Source of the DNA: Mycolicibacterium iranicum
Lineage (GTDB): Bacteria; Actinomycetota; Actinomycetes; Mycobacteriales; Mycobacteriaceae
Reading direction: 5' to 3'
Length of the DNA: 64,000 bases
Assembly: GCF_001650495.1 (NCBI RefSeq)
Contig: NZ_LWCS01000019.1
Location: forward strand, 59,229-123,228
Part shown: positions 26,526 to 34,994 of the stretch, one piece after another
Layout: each line of letters starts with the position of its first letter
How positions within the stretch are numbered: the stretch's first letter is position 1
Position numbers and translations under genes: made by a program
Notes under the pieces: generated by a model
Seen by the model: only the letters and a program-made list of their open reading frames with translations
What the model was told of the DNA's origin: nothing
Database searches by the model: none

Positions 26526-27752
26526 ATGACGACCGCAGCCCAACCGCAGTCACTGCTCATGCAGATGCTCGATCCCGCCGTCAGGGCAGATCCCTATCCC
26601 GTCTACGACCAGATTCGGGCGCAGGGGCCGATCCAGCTGCCGGAAAACAACCTCACGGTGTTCGCGAGCTACGCCCACTGCGACGAGGTGTTGCGCCACC
26701 CGGCCGCGGCGAGTGATCGGCTGAAGTCCACGGCGGCCAAGCGGGCCATCGCCGAGGGCGCGCAGCCGCGTCCGTTCGGTCCGCCGGGCTTTCTGTTCCT
26801 CGACCCGCCGGACCACACCCGGTTGCGGAGGCTGGTCAGCAAGGCGTTCGTCCCGAAGGTCGTCAAGGCACTGGAACCCGACATCGTCGCGATGGTCGAC
26901 GGTCTACTCGACGAGGCAGGACCGGACGGGGCGTGGGACGCCGTCGCCGGGCTGGCCTATCCGCTTCCGGTCGCGGTGATCTGCCGCCTGCTCGGCGTGC
27001 CGCTGGAGGACGAGCCGCAGTTCAGCGCCGCGTCGGCATTGCTCGCGCAGGGGCTCGATCCGTTCTTGACCGTGACGGGATCGTCCGACGGAAACTTCGA
27101 CCAGCGGATGGAGGCGGGGCTGTGGCTGCGCGGATACCTGCGCGACTTGATCTCCAAGCGCCGCAAGGATCCGGGCGACGATCTGATGTCGGGGCTTATC
27201 CACGTCGAGGAATCGGGCGATCAACTGACCGAGGACGAGATCGCCGCGACCTGCAACCTCCTCCTCATCGCCGGTCACGAGACGACGGTGAACCTGATCG
27301 CCAACGCGGTCCTGGCGCTGCTGCGTGACCGCGACCAGTGGTCGGCCCTGGTCGCCGATCCGCAGCGGGCCACGGCGGTGGCCGAGGAGACGCTGCGCTA
27401 TGACCCGCCGGTGCAGTTGGTCGGCCGAATTGCCGCTGAGGACATCACGATTGGAGGCGCCACGGTCCCGCAGGGCGACAACATGCTGCTGTTGACGGCC
27501 GCCGCGAACCGCGACCCCGACGCCGTTGAACGGCCCGGCGAATTCGATCCCGACCGCGAGACGATCCGTCATCTCGGCTTCGGCAAGGGACCGCACTTCT
27601 GCCTCGGCGCCCCGCTGGCACGGTTGGAGGCCGCCGTGGCACTGACCGCGTTGACGTCACGCTTCCCGAACGCCGAACTCGCCGAGGAGCCGACCTACAA
27701 GCAGAACGTCACGCTGCGCGGGATGTCGGAGTTGCTGATCGTCACCCGGTAG
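26526..27752 (+). CDS. Cytochrome P450
   Basis: A 408-residue soluble class I bacterial P450. The I-helix is LLIAGHETTVN, the K-helix ETLRYDPP, and the heme loop FGKGPHFCLGAPLARLE with thiolate ligand Cys359. No membrane anchor. It would need ferredoxin and ferredoxin reductase, absent from the window. ATG 26526 chosen; an ATG five codons upstream is possible. It resembles the CYP107-like group rather than sterol-degrading CYP125. Its last 11 bp overlap the convergent LysR gene. Substrate unknown. Confidence 0.92.
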   Translation: MTTAAQPQSLLMQMLDPAVRADPYPVYDQIRAQGPIQLPENNLTVFASYAHCDEVLRHPAAASDRLKSTAAKRAIAEGAQPRPFGPPGFLFLDPPDHTRLRRLVSKAFVPKVVKALEPDIVAMVDGLLDEAGPDGAWDAVAGLAYPLPVAVICRLLGVPLEDEPQFSAASALLAQGLDPFLTVTGSSDGNFDQRMEAGLWLRGYLRDLISKRRKDPGDDLMSGLIHVEESGDQLTEDEIAATCNLLLIAGHETTVNLIANAVLALLRDRDQWSALVADPQRATAVAEETLRYDPPVQLVGRIAAEDITIGGATVPQGDNMLLLTAAANRDPDAVERPGEFDPDRETIRHLGFGKGPHFCLGAPLARLEAAVALTALTSRFPNAELAEEPTYKQNVTLRGMSELLIVTR

Positions 27753-28653
27753 CGCGGGAATCGGCCACGGCTGCGCGTACCGCTGATCGCAACCAGCGGT
27801 GTCGACGGTCGTTGTCGTAGGCGGGATGCCAAATCATCCGGTAGGGCAGCCGCCGAAACGCTTTCGGCGCAGGGATGATTCGAATGTGGTGCGCGCGCGT
27901 CCAACCGTTGGCCAAACTTGCGGGGATCGTCGCCACCAGGTCGGTGCCGGCCAGGATCAGCGGCACCGCGGAGTGGTACGGCACCGTGACCGCCGCCGTG
28001 CGCTTCCATCCCTGTGCGCGCAGCGGCAAATCGACGTCGGGCTGAATGCCGTCGGCGACATCCACGACGAGGTGTCGCAGCCGGCAGTATTCGTCGAGGC
28101 CGAGATCGCTTCCCAGCGTCGGGTGGTCGCCGTCGGCGACGCAGACGAACCGCTCGTCCAGCAGCTCGGACGACGCGAGGTCAGAAGCCATGAACCCGCC
28201 GAAGAGTCCGAGATCAACGCCCCCGCTGTGGATTTGCTGGGCGGCGGTCTCGAATCGCCAGCTGTGAAACCGGATTGGGGCATTGGGCGCGTCGGCCGCC
28301 AGCCGCGCGCAGATGGCAGCCCCGTAGGTGTGGACGGCGAAGTCGGTACATGCGATGTCGACGGGAGTGTTCGCCGAGGCCGGATCGAACGAATCGGGGG
28401 ACACGAGGGCTTCGAGGGCGGGAAGCACCTCGGCCAGCTGGGCATGCAGCACCTGGGCGCGGGCGGTGAGTCGGAAGCCGTCCCGGTCCCGGACGAGGAG
28501 CTCGTCGCCGAGGAGGTTTCGAAGGCGCTGCAGGGCCCGGCTTGTCGCGGGTTGACTCAACCCGAGACGAGCCGCGGATCGGGAGATGTGCCGCTCGTCG
28601 AGGAGCACGGCCAAGGTGGGCACCAGATTCAGGTCAGCCCGCAGGGTATGCAT
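27742..28653 (-). CDS. LysR family transcriptional regulator
   Basis: A 303-residue LysR regulator. The N-terminal winged helix is ADLNLVPTLAVLLDERHISRSAARLGLSQPATSRALQRLRNLLGDELLVR, followed by the periplasmic-binding-protein-like effector domain. ATG 28653 is taken because a GAGAAG ribosome site is correctly spaced; in-frame ATGs at 28662, 28671 and 28674 exist. It is divergent from an SDR gene, so by the usual LysR logic it controls that gene and the SDR after it. The effector is unknown. Confidence 0.9.
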   Translation of the reverse strand: MHTLRADLNLVPTLAVLLDERHISRSAARLGLSQPATSRALQRLRNLLGDELLVRDRDGFRLTARAQVLHAQLAEVLPALEALVSPDSFDPASANTPVDIACTDFAVHTYGAAICARLAADAPNAPIRFHSWRFETAAQQIHSGGVDLGLFGGFMASDLASSELLDERFVCVADGDHPTLGSDLGLDEYCRLRHLVVDVADGIQPDVDLPLRAQGWKRTAAVTVPYHSAVPLILAGTDLVATIPASLANGWTRAHHIRIIPAPKAFRRLPYRMIWHPAYDNDRRHRWLRSAVRAAVADSRATG

Positions 28654-28684
28654 GACATGCATGCTTCTCATCATAGAAATGCAT
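28648..28684. promoter_or_regulatory. Three ATGCAT hexamers at the LysR/SDR promoter
   Basis: The palindromic hexamer ATGCAT occurs at 28648-28653, 28657-28662 and 28679-28684 in the divergent region, the first two forming a 15-bp symmetric unit around GAC that includes the regulator's start codons. Repeated half-sites next to a lysR start suggest an autoregulatory site, though one copy is explained by start codons followed by His. Confidence 0.3.
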
Positions 28685-28755
28685 GGCAGATATGGATGTG
28701 CTTCTGGCACCGTCGAGTTGTACCGGCAGAACCACGTACCGAAAGGACTAGCTGC

Positions 28756-29520
28756 ATGAGGATCTCCGGAAACACCGTTTTCATCCCTGGTTCGACCAGC
28801 GGCATCGGCCTCGCTCTGGCGAATGCGCTGGCGGACCGGGGCAACACCGTCATCGTCGGCGGCCGGCGCGCCGACCTTCTCGAGAAGATCGCCGCCGAGC
28901 GCCCTGAGTTCGGCACGGTTCAGATCGACACCACCGATCCGGCAAGCATCCAGGCTGCCGCTGCCGACGTCATCGCGACGTATCCCGAACTGGACACCCT
29001 CATCACGATGGCCGGCGTCATGAAGGTCGAGGACTGGCATCGCCCCGAAGGCTTCCTCGAGTCTGCCGAAGCCGTCGTTACCACCAACGTGCTCGGCCCG
29101 ATCCGGTTGCTCGCTGCGTTCATCGAGCACCTGCAGTCTCGCCCGTCGGCCACCGTCGTCACGGTCTCGTCGGGGCTGGCGTTCGCACCCCTGCAAGCCA
29201 CGCCGAGTTACAACGCGTCGAAGGCTGCCATTCACATGCTCACCGAGTCGATCCGATTGCAGCTCGCCGACACCGACGTCGAATTCAAGGAACTGATACC
29301 GCCCTCGGTCGCCACGGACCTGCTGCCCGGACAGCGGGAGAGCAGCTTCGCGATGCCGCTGGAGGACTTCGTCGCCGAGGTCATGAGCATCCTCGAATCG
29401 CAGCCGGAGGCCACCGAGATCCAGGTCGAACGCGTGAAGTTTCTGCGTTACGGCGAAGCGCGCGGTGACTACGACAAGGTCGTCGAGACATTGAACAGTG
29501 CTGACCCGCATGGCAATTGA
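28756..29520 (+). CDS. SDR family oxidoreductase (DltE-like)
   Basis: A 254-residue classical SDR: IPGSTSGIG at about 10-18, TMAGVM in the NAG position, catalytic Ser in VTVSSG, and YNASK. The sequence pattern MRISGNTVFIPGSTSGIGLALA and VEFKELIPPSVATDL match the DltE group of SDRs. GAAAGGA lies 8-9 bp before ATG 28756. Divergent from the LysR gene and 13 bp upstream of a second SDR. Confidence 0.88.
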   Translation: MRISGNTVFIPGSTSGIGLALANALADRGNTVIVGGRRADLLEKIAAERPEFGTVQIDTTDPASIQAAAADVIATYPELDTLITMAGVMKVEDWHRPEGFLESAEAVVTTNVLGPIRLLAAFIEHLQSRPSATVVTVSSGLAFAPLQATPSYNASKAAIHMLTESIRLQLADTDVEFKELIPPSVATDLLPGQRESSFAMPLEDFVAEVMSILESQPEATEIQVERVKFLRYGEARGDYDKVVETLNSADPHGN

Positions 29521-29533
29521 GGGCACGGCAGCC

Positions 29534-30430
29534 ATGGGCAAGCAGATCATCCTCATAACAGGGGCATCCAGCGGATTCGGCCTGATGAGCGCGAAGGCTC
29601 TGGCCGATGCCGGGCACACCGTCTATGCCTCGATGCGGGGCACCACGGGTCGCAACGCGCCGCAGGTCCAGTCGATCGCTGCCTACGCGGATGATCACGC
29701 CGCGGATCTCCGCACTGTCGAACTCGATGTGCAATCAGAGGACTCCGTCGCGGCGGCGGTGTCGCAGATCATCACCGAGCATGGCCGCCTGGACGTCGTG
29801 TTGCACAACGCAGGCCACATGGTGTTCGGACCGTCGGAGGCATTCAGCGCGGAGCAACTCGCCGCGCTGTACGACATCAATGTGCTTGGCGCACAGCGTG
29901 TCAACCGCGCGGTTCTGCCTCAGATGCGCGCGCAGCGCCGCGGGCTGGTGCTGTGGATGTCGAGCAGCTCCGCAGCGGGCGGCACGCCGCCCTACCTGGG
30001 ACCCTACTTCGCGGCGAAAGCAGCGATGGATGCGTTGGCGGTCAGCTACTCACGGGAACTTGCGCTGTGGGGAATCGAGACGTCGATCATCGTGCCCGGC
30101 GCTTTCAATTCTGGCACCAACCATTTCGCCCATGCCGGTGATCCTGTGGACGCCGCAGTGGTGCAGTCGTACGAGCACGGTCCCTACGCCGGTTTCGCCG
30201 CCCGGGTGCGTGAGGCATTCGATGCCATCGTGCCCGCGGACGCCGATCCCGAGACGGTCGCGCAGGCGGTCGTGGCGGTCGTCGACACCGCCCACGGGCA
30301 GCGCCCGTTCCGGGTGCACATTGATCCGTCCCACGACGGAGCCGACGTGGGTTTCGCCGTTCAAGACCGGCTGAAAGCCGAGATGCTGCACCGCACGGGG
30401 CTTGCTGAGCTCCTGCGTGTTGCGGTCTAG
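29534..30430 (+). CDS. SDR family oxidoreductase
   Basis: A 298-residue SDR: ITGASSGFGLMSAKAL at about 8, HNAGHM, and YFAAK as the Tyr-Lys pair, with the GAFNSGTNHF loop after it. Glycine-Phe-Gly instead of Gly-Ile-Gly in the nucleotide motif is seen in several retinol-dehydrogenase-like SDRs. I used ATG 29534; ATG 29510, overlapping the preceding gene, is also possible. Co-transcribed with the first SDR under the LysR regulator. Its stop overlaps the convergent amine oxidase gene by 4 bp. Confidence 0.86.
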   Translation: MGKQIILITGASSGFGLMSAKALADAGHTVYASMRGTTGRNAPQVQSIAAYADDHAADLRTVELDVQSEDSVAAAVSQIITEHGRLDVVLHNAGHMVFGPSEAFSAEQLAALYDINVLGAQRVNRAVLPQMRAQRRGLVLWMSSSSAAGGTPPYLGPYFAAKAAMDALAVSYSRELALWGIETSIIVPGAFNSGTNHFAHAGDPVDAAVVQSYEHGPYAGFAARVREAFDAIVPADADPETVAQAVVAVVDTAHGQRPFRVHIDPSHDGADVGFAVQDRLKAEMLHRTGLAELLRVAV

Positions 30431-31788
30431 TTGGTCAAGGCGTCGATGACCTCGCGGGCTGCCCGCTCACCTGCTTCCACGGCGCCCTCCATGTAGGCAC
30501 TCCATTCGGTGGCGGTGTCGGTGGAGGCCCAGTGGATGGGCCCGATCGGCTCGGCCAGTGCGGGGCCGTAGGTGGTCCACACCAGCGGTCCGCAGTTCGC
30601 GTTGTAGCAGCCGCGGGTCCACTGCCTGCTGCCCCACTCGCCGTCGAGATAGTGCAGCGGTTCGGCTGCCTTCCCTCCGAAGTGGCGCACCAGTTCAGCG
30701 GTCAGCGCCGCCCGCCGTTCCTGCTCCGACCAGTGGCTGTGGGTGCGGGCCTGCTCACCCTCGAGGAACAGCAGGATGACGCCGTGGTTGTCGCCGAGGA
30801 TGCAGGTGTCGTTCGACATCCGGGCGGGCCCGACGTCCGAGATCAGCTGGCCGTTGAGGCCGTCGGAGCGCCAGAACGGTTCGTCGTAGATGAAGAACGC
30901 CTTCATGGCCGCCGAGTTCGGCATCCGCTGGGTGAGCTGGTCGCGGTAGCCCGACAGCGGCGGGTCGTATCCGAGGCGCCCGGCGAGCATCGGGGACAGC
31001 GCGACGATGACCCGTCGCCCCTTGGCGCTCCGTCCCCCGCGGCAGTGAACGGTGACACTGTCGGTGCCGTACTCGATCAGCTGCACCGGCGACTCGAAGA
31101 CGATGTGCTGGGAGATCAGGGCCGCGAGCCGGTTCGGGATCTCCGCTGTGCCTCCGACGAATCGCGTCGTCTGCGCGCCGCCTTCGGATTCGGCGAACAG
31201 CTCCGAGGTGACGCCACAGGTCTGGATCGTGAAGAGCAGATGCAGGAATGACACCTCGACGGTCGGGACGGCGAGGATTCCGACGGTGCAGATCTCCAGC
31301 AGCGTGCGCGCCACCGGCGACAGCCCCTGGGCGTCGTACCACGCACCCGCGGTGATGGCGTCCCACTCGGCGGCGTGCGGGGCGGTCCAGGGCGCGGCCG
31401 GTGACACCTCGGCAGCCAGCTCGTCGAGGCGACGCAGCACCTTCTCCAGCTCGGCCAGTTCATCGCCGAAGCGGGCGTGAAACTCGTTGCCCCGCAGGAC
31501 TCCTGTACCGGCCAGCTCGTAGGACGTTTCGCCGTCGTCATACTGCGGGTAGGTCTCGACCCCGAGTTCGGCGGCCAGCGCGAACATCCGGTGGTGGTTG
31601 TCACCGATCCACTGCGCGCCCAGTTCCATCGGCAGACCGCCCAGTTCCTCGGTCAGGATCCGTCCGCCGACCCGGGTGTCGGCCTCGAGGACCAGCGGAG
31701 TGAGTCCCGCCTGCAGAACTGTGCGCGCGGCGATCAGCCCCGACAGTCCCGCGCCGACAATGAGGACGTCTGCTTCCGGGGTTGCCAT
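30427..31788 (-). CDS. Flavin-dependent amine oxidase
   Basis: A 453-residue FAD enzyme of the monoamine-oxidase family. The dinucleotide motif VLIVGAGLSGLIAA is at 9-22, followed by LEADTRVGGRILTEELGG; the C-terminal FAD segment is IHWASTDTATEWSAYMEGAVEAGERAA. It oxidises a primary or secondary amine to the aldehyde or imine with release of hydrogen peroxide. Nothing nearby fixes the substrate. 138 bp of non-coding sequence separates its start from the TauE gene end; I see nothing recognisable there. Confidence 0.9.
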   Translation of the reverse strand: MATPEADVLIVGAGLSGLIAARTVLQAGLTPLVLEADTRVGGRILTEELGGLPMELGAQWIGDNHHRMFALAAELGVETYPQYDDGETSYELAGTGVLRGNEFHARFGDELAELEKVLRRLDELAAEVSPAAPWTAPHAAEWDAITAGAWYDAQGLSPVARTLLEICTVGILAVPTVEVSFLHLLFTIQTCGVTSELFAESEGGAQTTRFVGGTAEIPNRLAALISQHIVFESPVQLIEYGTDSVTVHCRGGRSAKGRRVIVALSPMLAGRLGYDPPLSGYRDQLTQRMPNSAAMKAFFIYDEPFWRSDGLNGQLISDVGPARMSNDTCILGDNHGVILLFLEGEQARTHSHWSEQERRAALTAELVRHFGGKAAEPLHYLDGEWGSRQWTRGCYNANCGPLVWTTYGPALAEPIGPIHWASTDTATEWSAYMEGAVEAGERAAREVIDALTN

Positions 31789-31926
31789 GTCGGACAGCCT
31801 CTCACGGCGCTAGCGAACCAACCCCGGTTTCTTCGCTTGCTCGAACATGGAGTCCGAAAGTTCGAAGCCGAGAGTCTGCTCTGCGCAGCCTTTTGAGCAC
31901 CGCAGTTACGGCATCCTCGTCGGCGT

Positions 31927-32802
31927 TCATGCCGCGGCTCGGCCGGAGGTCGACGGGCGGACGAGGCGGTGCAGCGGGCAGTGGGCGTAGCGGTGACACA
32001 CGTAGGTCATTGCAGCGGCGACGACGGTGATCGCAGCAGCGGCGATACCCACGCCGAGGTGTATCTCCTCGGCCAGGATGACCGACGACATCACCAATAC
32101 GAACCAGCCGAAGGCTTTTCGCAATGAGTCGGGGTTGACCATCGCGGTCAGCCGGGCGCCGACGAGGGCACCCACCACGGCCGCGGTGGTGACCCCCAGG
32201 GCCACCGTCCAGTTGATGTGCACGGTGGACAGGTACCCGGCGAGGCCGGCGAAGGACTTCATGGCGATGACGACCAGCGAGGTGCCGACCGCGACGGGCA
32301 TCGGCAATCCGCCGAGCAGCGCCAGGGCAGGAACCACCAGGAAGCCGCCACCGGCGCCGACCAGGCCGGTGACCAGCCCGACCACCAACCCCTCTGCGAT
32401 GATCTTCGGGATCGGCAGCCGATGCTCACCTGCGTTCGCCGCGACGTTCTTGCGTCCCCGCAGCATCGCGACGGCGGTGGCGATCATCATCAGCGCGAAC
32501 CCGATGAGCAGGACTGTGCCCGGAATGAACCGGGCCAGCAGACCGCCTGCGTAGGCGCCGGCCATGCCGGCGGCGCCGAAGATGAGGCCGGTGCGCCACT
32601 GCACCCGGCCTCCGCGCGCGTGGGAAACCGCGCCGATCGCGCTGGTGACACCGACCACGAGAAGCGAGGTGGCGATAGCCGCCTTGGCGTCCATGCCGGC
32701 CACGTAGGCCAGAAGCGGGACCGTGAGTATGGAGCCACCGCCGCCGAGCAATCCGAGTGCGACGCCGACGAAGACGGCCAGTCCGATGGTGAGCGCGATC
32801 AC
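31927..32802 (-). CDS. TauE/SafE family sulfite/sulfur-compound exporter
   Basis: A 291-residue membrane protein with about eight helices and the two pseudo-symmetric TauE repeats: GVALGLLGGGGSILTVPLL near the N-terminus and GLVTGLVGAGGGFLVVPAL in the middle. The family exports sulfite, thiosulfate or organosulfonates, and in the S. aureus cst operon the same protein accompanies persulfide oxidation. GTG 32802 lies 5 bp after the rhodanese stop, hence translationally linked. A C-terminal tail has two His/Cys pairs (VCHRYAHC) facing the cytosol or envelope. Confidence 0.85.
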   Translation of the reverse strand: MIALTIGLAVFVGVALGLLGGGGSILTVPLLAYVAGMDAKAAIATSLLVVGVTSAIGAVSHARGGRVQWRTGLIFGAAGMAGAYAGGLLARFIPGTVLLIGFALMMIATAVAMLRGRKNVAANAGEHRLPIPKIIAEGLVVGLVTGLVGAGGGFLVVPALALLGGLPMPVAVGTSLVVIAMKSFAGLAGYLSTVHINWTVALGVTTAAVVGALVGARLTAMVNPDSLRKAFGWFVLVMSSVILAEEIHLGVGIAAAAITVVAAAMTYVCHRYAHCPLHRLVRPSTSGRAAA

Positions 32803-32807
32803 GGCGG

Positions 32808-33392
32808 TCAGCTCACCTTCTGGGATGAGCCGACAAGCTGGGACACCACAGCCTGGGCATCGCAGGCGGCGCCGCGGTTGTAGGGCAGCTTCGACAGCAG
32901 CATGCCCATCGCGCACGTGTTGGACAGCGCGGCGAAGGTCAGGCCGCCGCCCACCGCCCCGGCCAGCCACTTGAGCTTGGGTGCGGCGATGCTGGCGAGG
33001 ATGCTCGTCAGTACGAGGGAGCCCGCCACCAGGCGCACCTGACGCTCGAGATCCCAGCGCTGCGCACCGCGGTTGACCGCGAATCCCTTGGCCTCCCAGG
33101 CGGTGATGCCGCCGTCAAGGATGTGCACGTTGGCCAGGCCGGCGTGGCGTAGCGCCTCCTCGGCCTGCGCAGCACGCTGGCCTGAGCGGCAGACGAGGAC
33201 CACGTCCTCGTCGAGATGCTTGACGATCTCGTCGCGGTGCTCTCGGAGTAGATCCAGCGGGACGTTGTAGGCGCCTGCTATGTGGGCGGTTTCGAACTCG
33301 CCCGGTGTGCGGACGTCGAGCACTCGTGGTGGCTGATCGGAGCCGAGCATCTCACCGAGGGTCTGCGAATCGATGGTGGTCGGGGCGGTCAT
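32808..33392 (-). CDS. Rhodanese with membrane-associated DUF2892 domain
   Basis: A 194-residue protein. The rhodanese domain (about 5-105) has the active loop VCRSGQRA with the persulfide-carrying Cys. The C-terminal part has two hydrophobic helices (VAGSLVLTSILASI and WLAGAVGGGLTFAAL) and a cysteine in NTCAMGMLLSKLPYNR, the DUF2892 pattern. It probably passes sulfane sulfur at the membrane. ATG 33392 is preceded by AAAGGACACG. Divergent from the MBL-rhodanese gene across an operator-rich promoter; followed by the TauE exporter. Confidence 0.88.
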   Translation of the reverse strand: MTAPTTIDSQTLGEMLGSDQPPRVLDVRTPGEFETAHIAGAYNVPLDLLREHRDEIVKHLDEDVVLVCRSGQRAAQAEEALRHAGLANVHILDGGITAWEAKGFAVNRGAQRWDLERQVRLVAGSLVLTSILASIAAPKLKWLAGAVGGGLTFAALSNTCAMGMLLSKLPYNRGAACDAQAVVSQLVGSSQKVS

Positions 33393-33430
33393 GACGTGTC
33401 CTTTCGGTACGGCGGCATCGCAGGTACCAG

Positions 33431-33534
33431 ATACTGCGGGGGGTATATTCACCGCATGATACACATACCCCTGGGGGTAAATACAAGAGGGAATCGGAAT
33501 ACCCCCACAGGTACTTGACATACCCATAGGGGTA
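33431..33534. promoter_or_regulatory. Cluster of four CsoR/CstR-like G/C-run palindromes in the divergent promoter
   Basis: Four elements of the form TACCC-n-GGGTA occur in about 100 bp: ATACTGCGGGGGGTAT (33431-33446), TACCCCTGGGGGTA (33466-33479), TACCCCCACAGGTA (33500-33513) and TACCCATAGGGGTA (33521-33534). This is the operator type bound by CsoR-family repressors, including persulfide sensor CstR. A TTGACA hexamer at 33515-33520 is sandwiched between the last two, so binding would mask the minus 35 box of the plus-strand operon. No CsoR-family gene is in the window. Confidence 0.7.
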
Positions 33535-33589
33535 TAGGCATCGTAGATGTCAGAAGCCGCCCCGCTACCGAGATGAGAGGACCTCCGAA

Positions 33590-34969
33590 ATGAAGTTCAT
33601 CCAGTACTACCTGGATTGCCTGTCGCACGCGTCATACCTGATCGCCGACGAAACCACCGGTCGTGCAGTGGTTGTCGATCCGCAGCGTGACGTGGCCGAG
33701 TATCTGGCCGACGCCAAGGAAAACGGCTACAGCATCGAACTGGTCATCGAGACCCACTTTCACGCCGACTTCCTGTCCGGCCACCTGGAACTCGCCAAAG
33801 CCACGGGCGCCAAGATCGTCTACTCCTCGGTCGCCGAGACGGAGTTCGAATCGATGGGCGTTGCCGACGGCGAGCGCTATTCGCTGGGCGAGGTGACCCT
33901 GCAGTTCCTGCACACCCCGGGCCACACTCCCGAATCACTGAGCATCGTGGTCTACGAGCACGCCGGCGACCAGGTTCCCTACGGCGTGCTGACCGGTGAC
34001 GCGCTGTTCATCGGTGATGTCGGTCGGCCCGACCTGCTTGCCTCGATCGGTTTCACCCGAGAAGAGTTGGCAGACAAGCTGTATGACTCGTTACACGACA
34101 AGCTGATGACACTGCCAGATGCCACCCGCGTCTATCCCGCCCACGGTGCCGGCTCGGCCTGCGGCAAGAACCTGTCCACCGACCTGTGGTCGACGATGGG
34201 GGAGCAGAAAGCGACCAACTATGCGCTGCGGGCCCCGGACAAGGCCACGTTCATGACACTGGTGACCGAAGGGCAGCCGCCCGCGCCGGGCTACTTCGTC
34301 TACGACGCGATCCTCAACCGTAAGGACCGCGAGCTGCTGGACGAGACCAAAATGCCGACCGCGATGAGCTACCAGCAGGTCCGCGATGCGATGGACTACG
34401 GCGCCGTCCTCATCGACGGGCGTGGCCCGGAGGAGTTCGCCCTGGGCCACCTGCGCGGCGCCGTCAACATCGGCCTGGAGGGCCGGTACGCCGAGTTCGC
34501 GGGATCGGTGATTCCGACAGACGTCGACATCGTCCTGTTCACCGAACCGGGTCAGGAGCTGGAGGGCAAAACCCGACTGGCCCGAATCGGGTTCGACCGG
34601 GTGATCGGCTACCTGGATCATCCGGTCGAGGCGATGCTCGACCACCCAGACGGCGTGGCCGTCGCCTCCCGGCTGACCGCGCAGGCGTTCGACCAGCGCG
34701 CACAAGAACTCGCCGACCTGCAGATCGTGGATGTGCGCAACCCCGGCGAGGTCGCCGCCGGCACCATCCCGAACGCGATCCCGATCCCGTTGGGGCAGCT
34801 ACCTGCTCGGCTTGGTGAGCTGAACCCGGCTGCCCCGACAGTCGTGTACTGCGCCGGTGGCTACCGGTCCTCGGTGGCCGCGAGTCTGCTGCGCCGCAAA
34901 GGCTTTGCTGATGTCAGCGACATCCTGGGCGGCTTCGGCGCCTGGGAGGAATCCCACCAGAACGCCTGA
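33590..34969 (+). CDS. MBL-fold/rhodanese fusion, persulfide dioxygenase-like (CstB type)
   Basis: A 459-residue protein. Residues 1-230 are a metallo-beta-lactamase domain with THFHADFLSGH, the metal motif of ETHE1-type persulfide dioxygenases, plus HTPGHTPES and GDALFIGDVGRPD. Then come two rhodanese domains: the first (about 255-345) lacks a catalytic Cys (VLFTEPGQELEGK), the second has Cys421 in YCAGGYRSS. That layout, with a dead middle rhodanese and an active last one, is that of S. aureus CstB, which oxidises persulfide to thiosulfate. First gene of the plus-strand sulfide operon. Confidence 0.9.
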   Translation: MKFIQYYLDCLSHASYLIADETTGRAVVVDPQRDVAEYLADAKENGYSIELVIETHFHADFLSGHLELAKATGAKIVYSSVAETEFESMGVADGERYSLGEVTLQFLHTPGHTPESLSIVVYEHAGDQVPYGVLTGDALFIGDVGRPDLLASIGFTREELADKLYDSLHDKLMTLPDATRVYPAHGAGSACGKNLSTDLWSTMGEQKATNYALRAPDKATFMTLVTEGQPPAPGYFVYDAILNRKDRELLDETKMPTAMSYQQVRDAMDYGAVLIDGRGPEEFALGHLRGAVNIGLEGRYAEFAGSVIPTDVDIVLFTEPGQELEGKTRLARIGFDRVIGYLDHPVEAMLDHPDGVAVASRLTAQAFDQRAQELADLQIVDVRNPGEVAAGTIPNAIPIPLGQLPARLGELNPAAPTVVYCAGGYRSSVAASLLRRKGFADVSDILGGFGAWEESHQNA

Positions 34970-34994
34970 GCGACAGGAAGAACCAGGAAGAACC

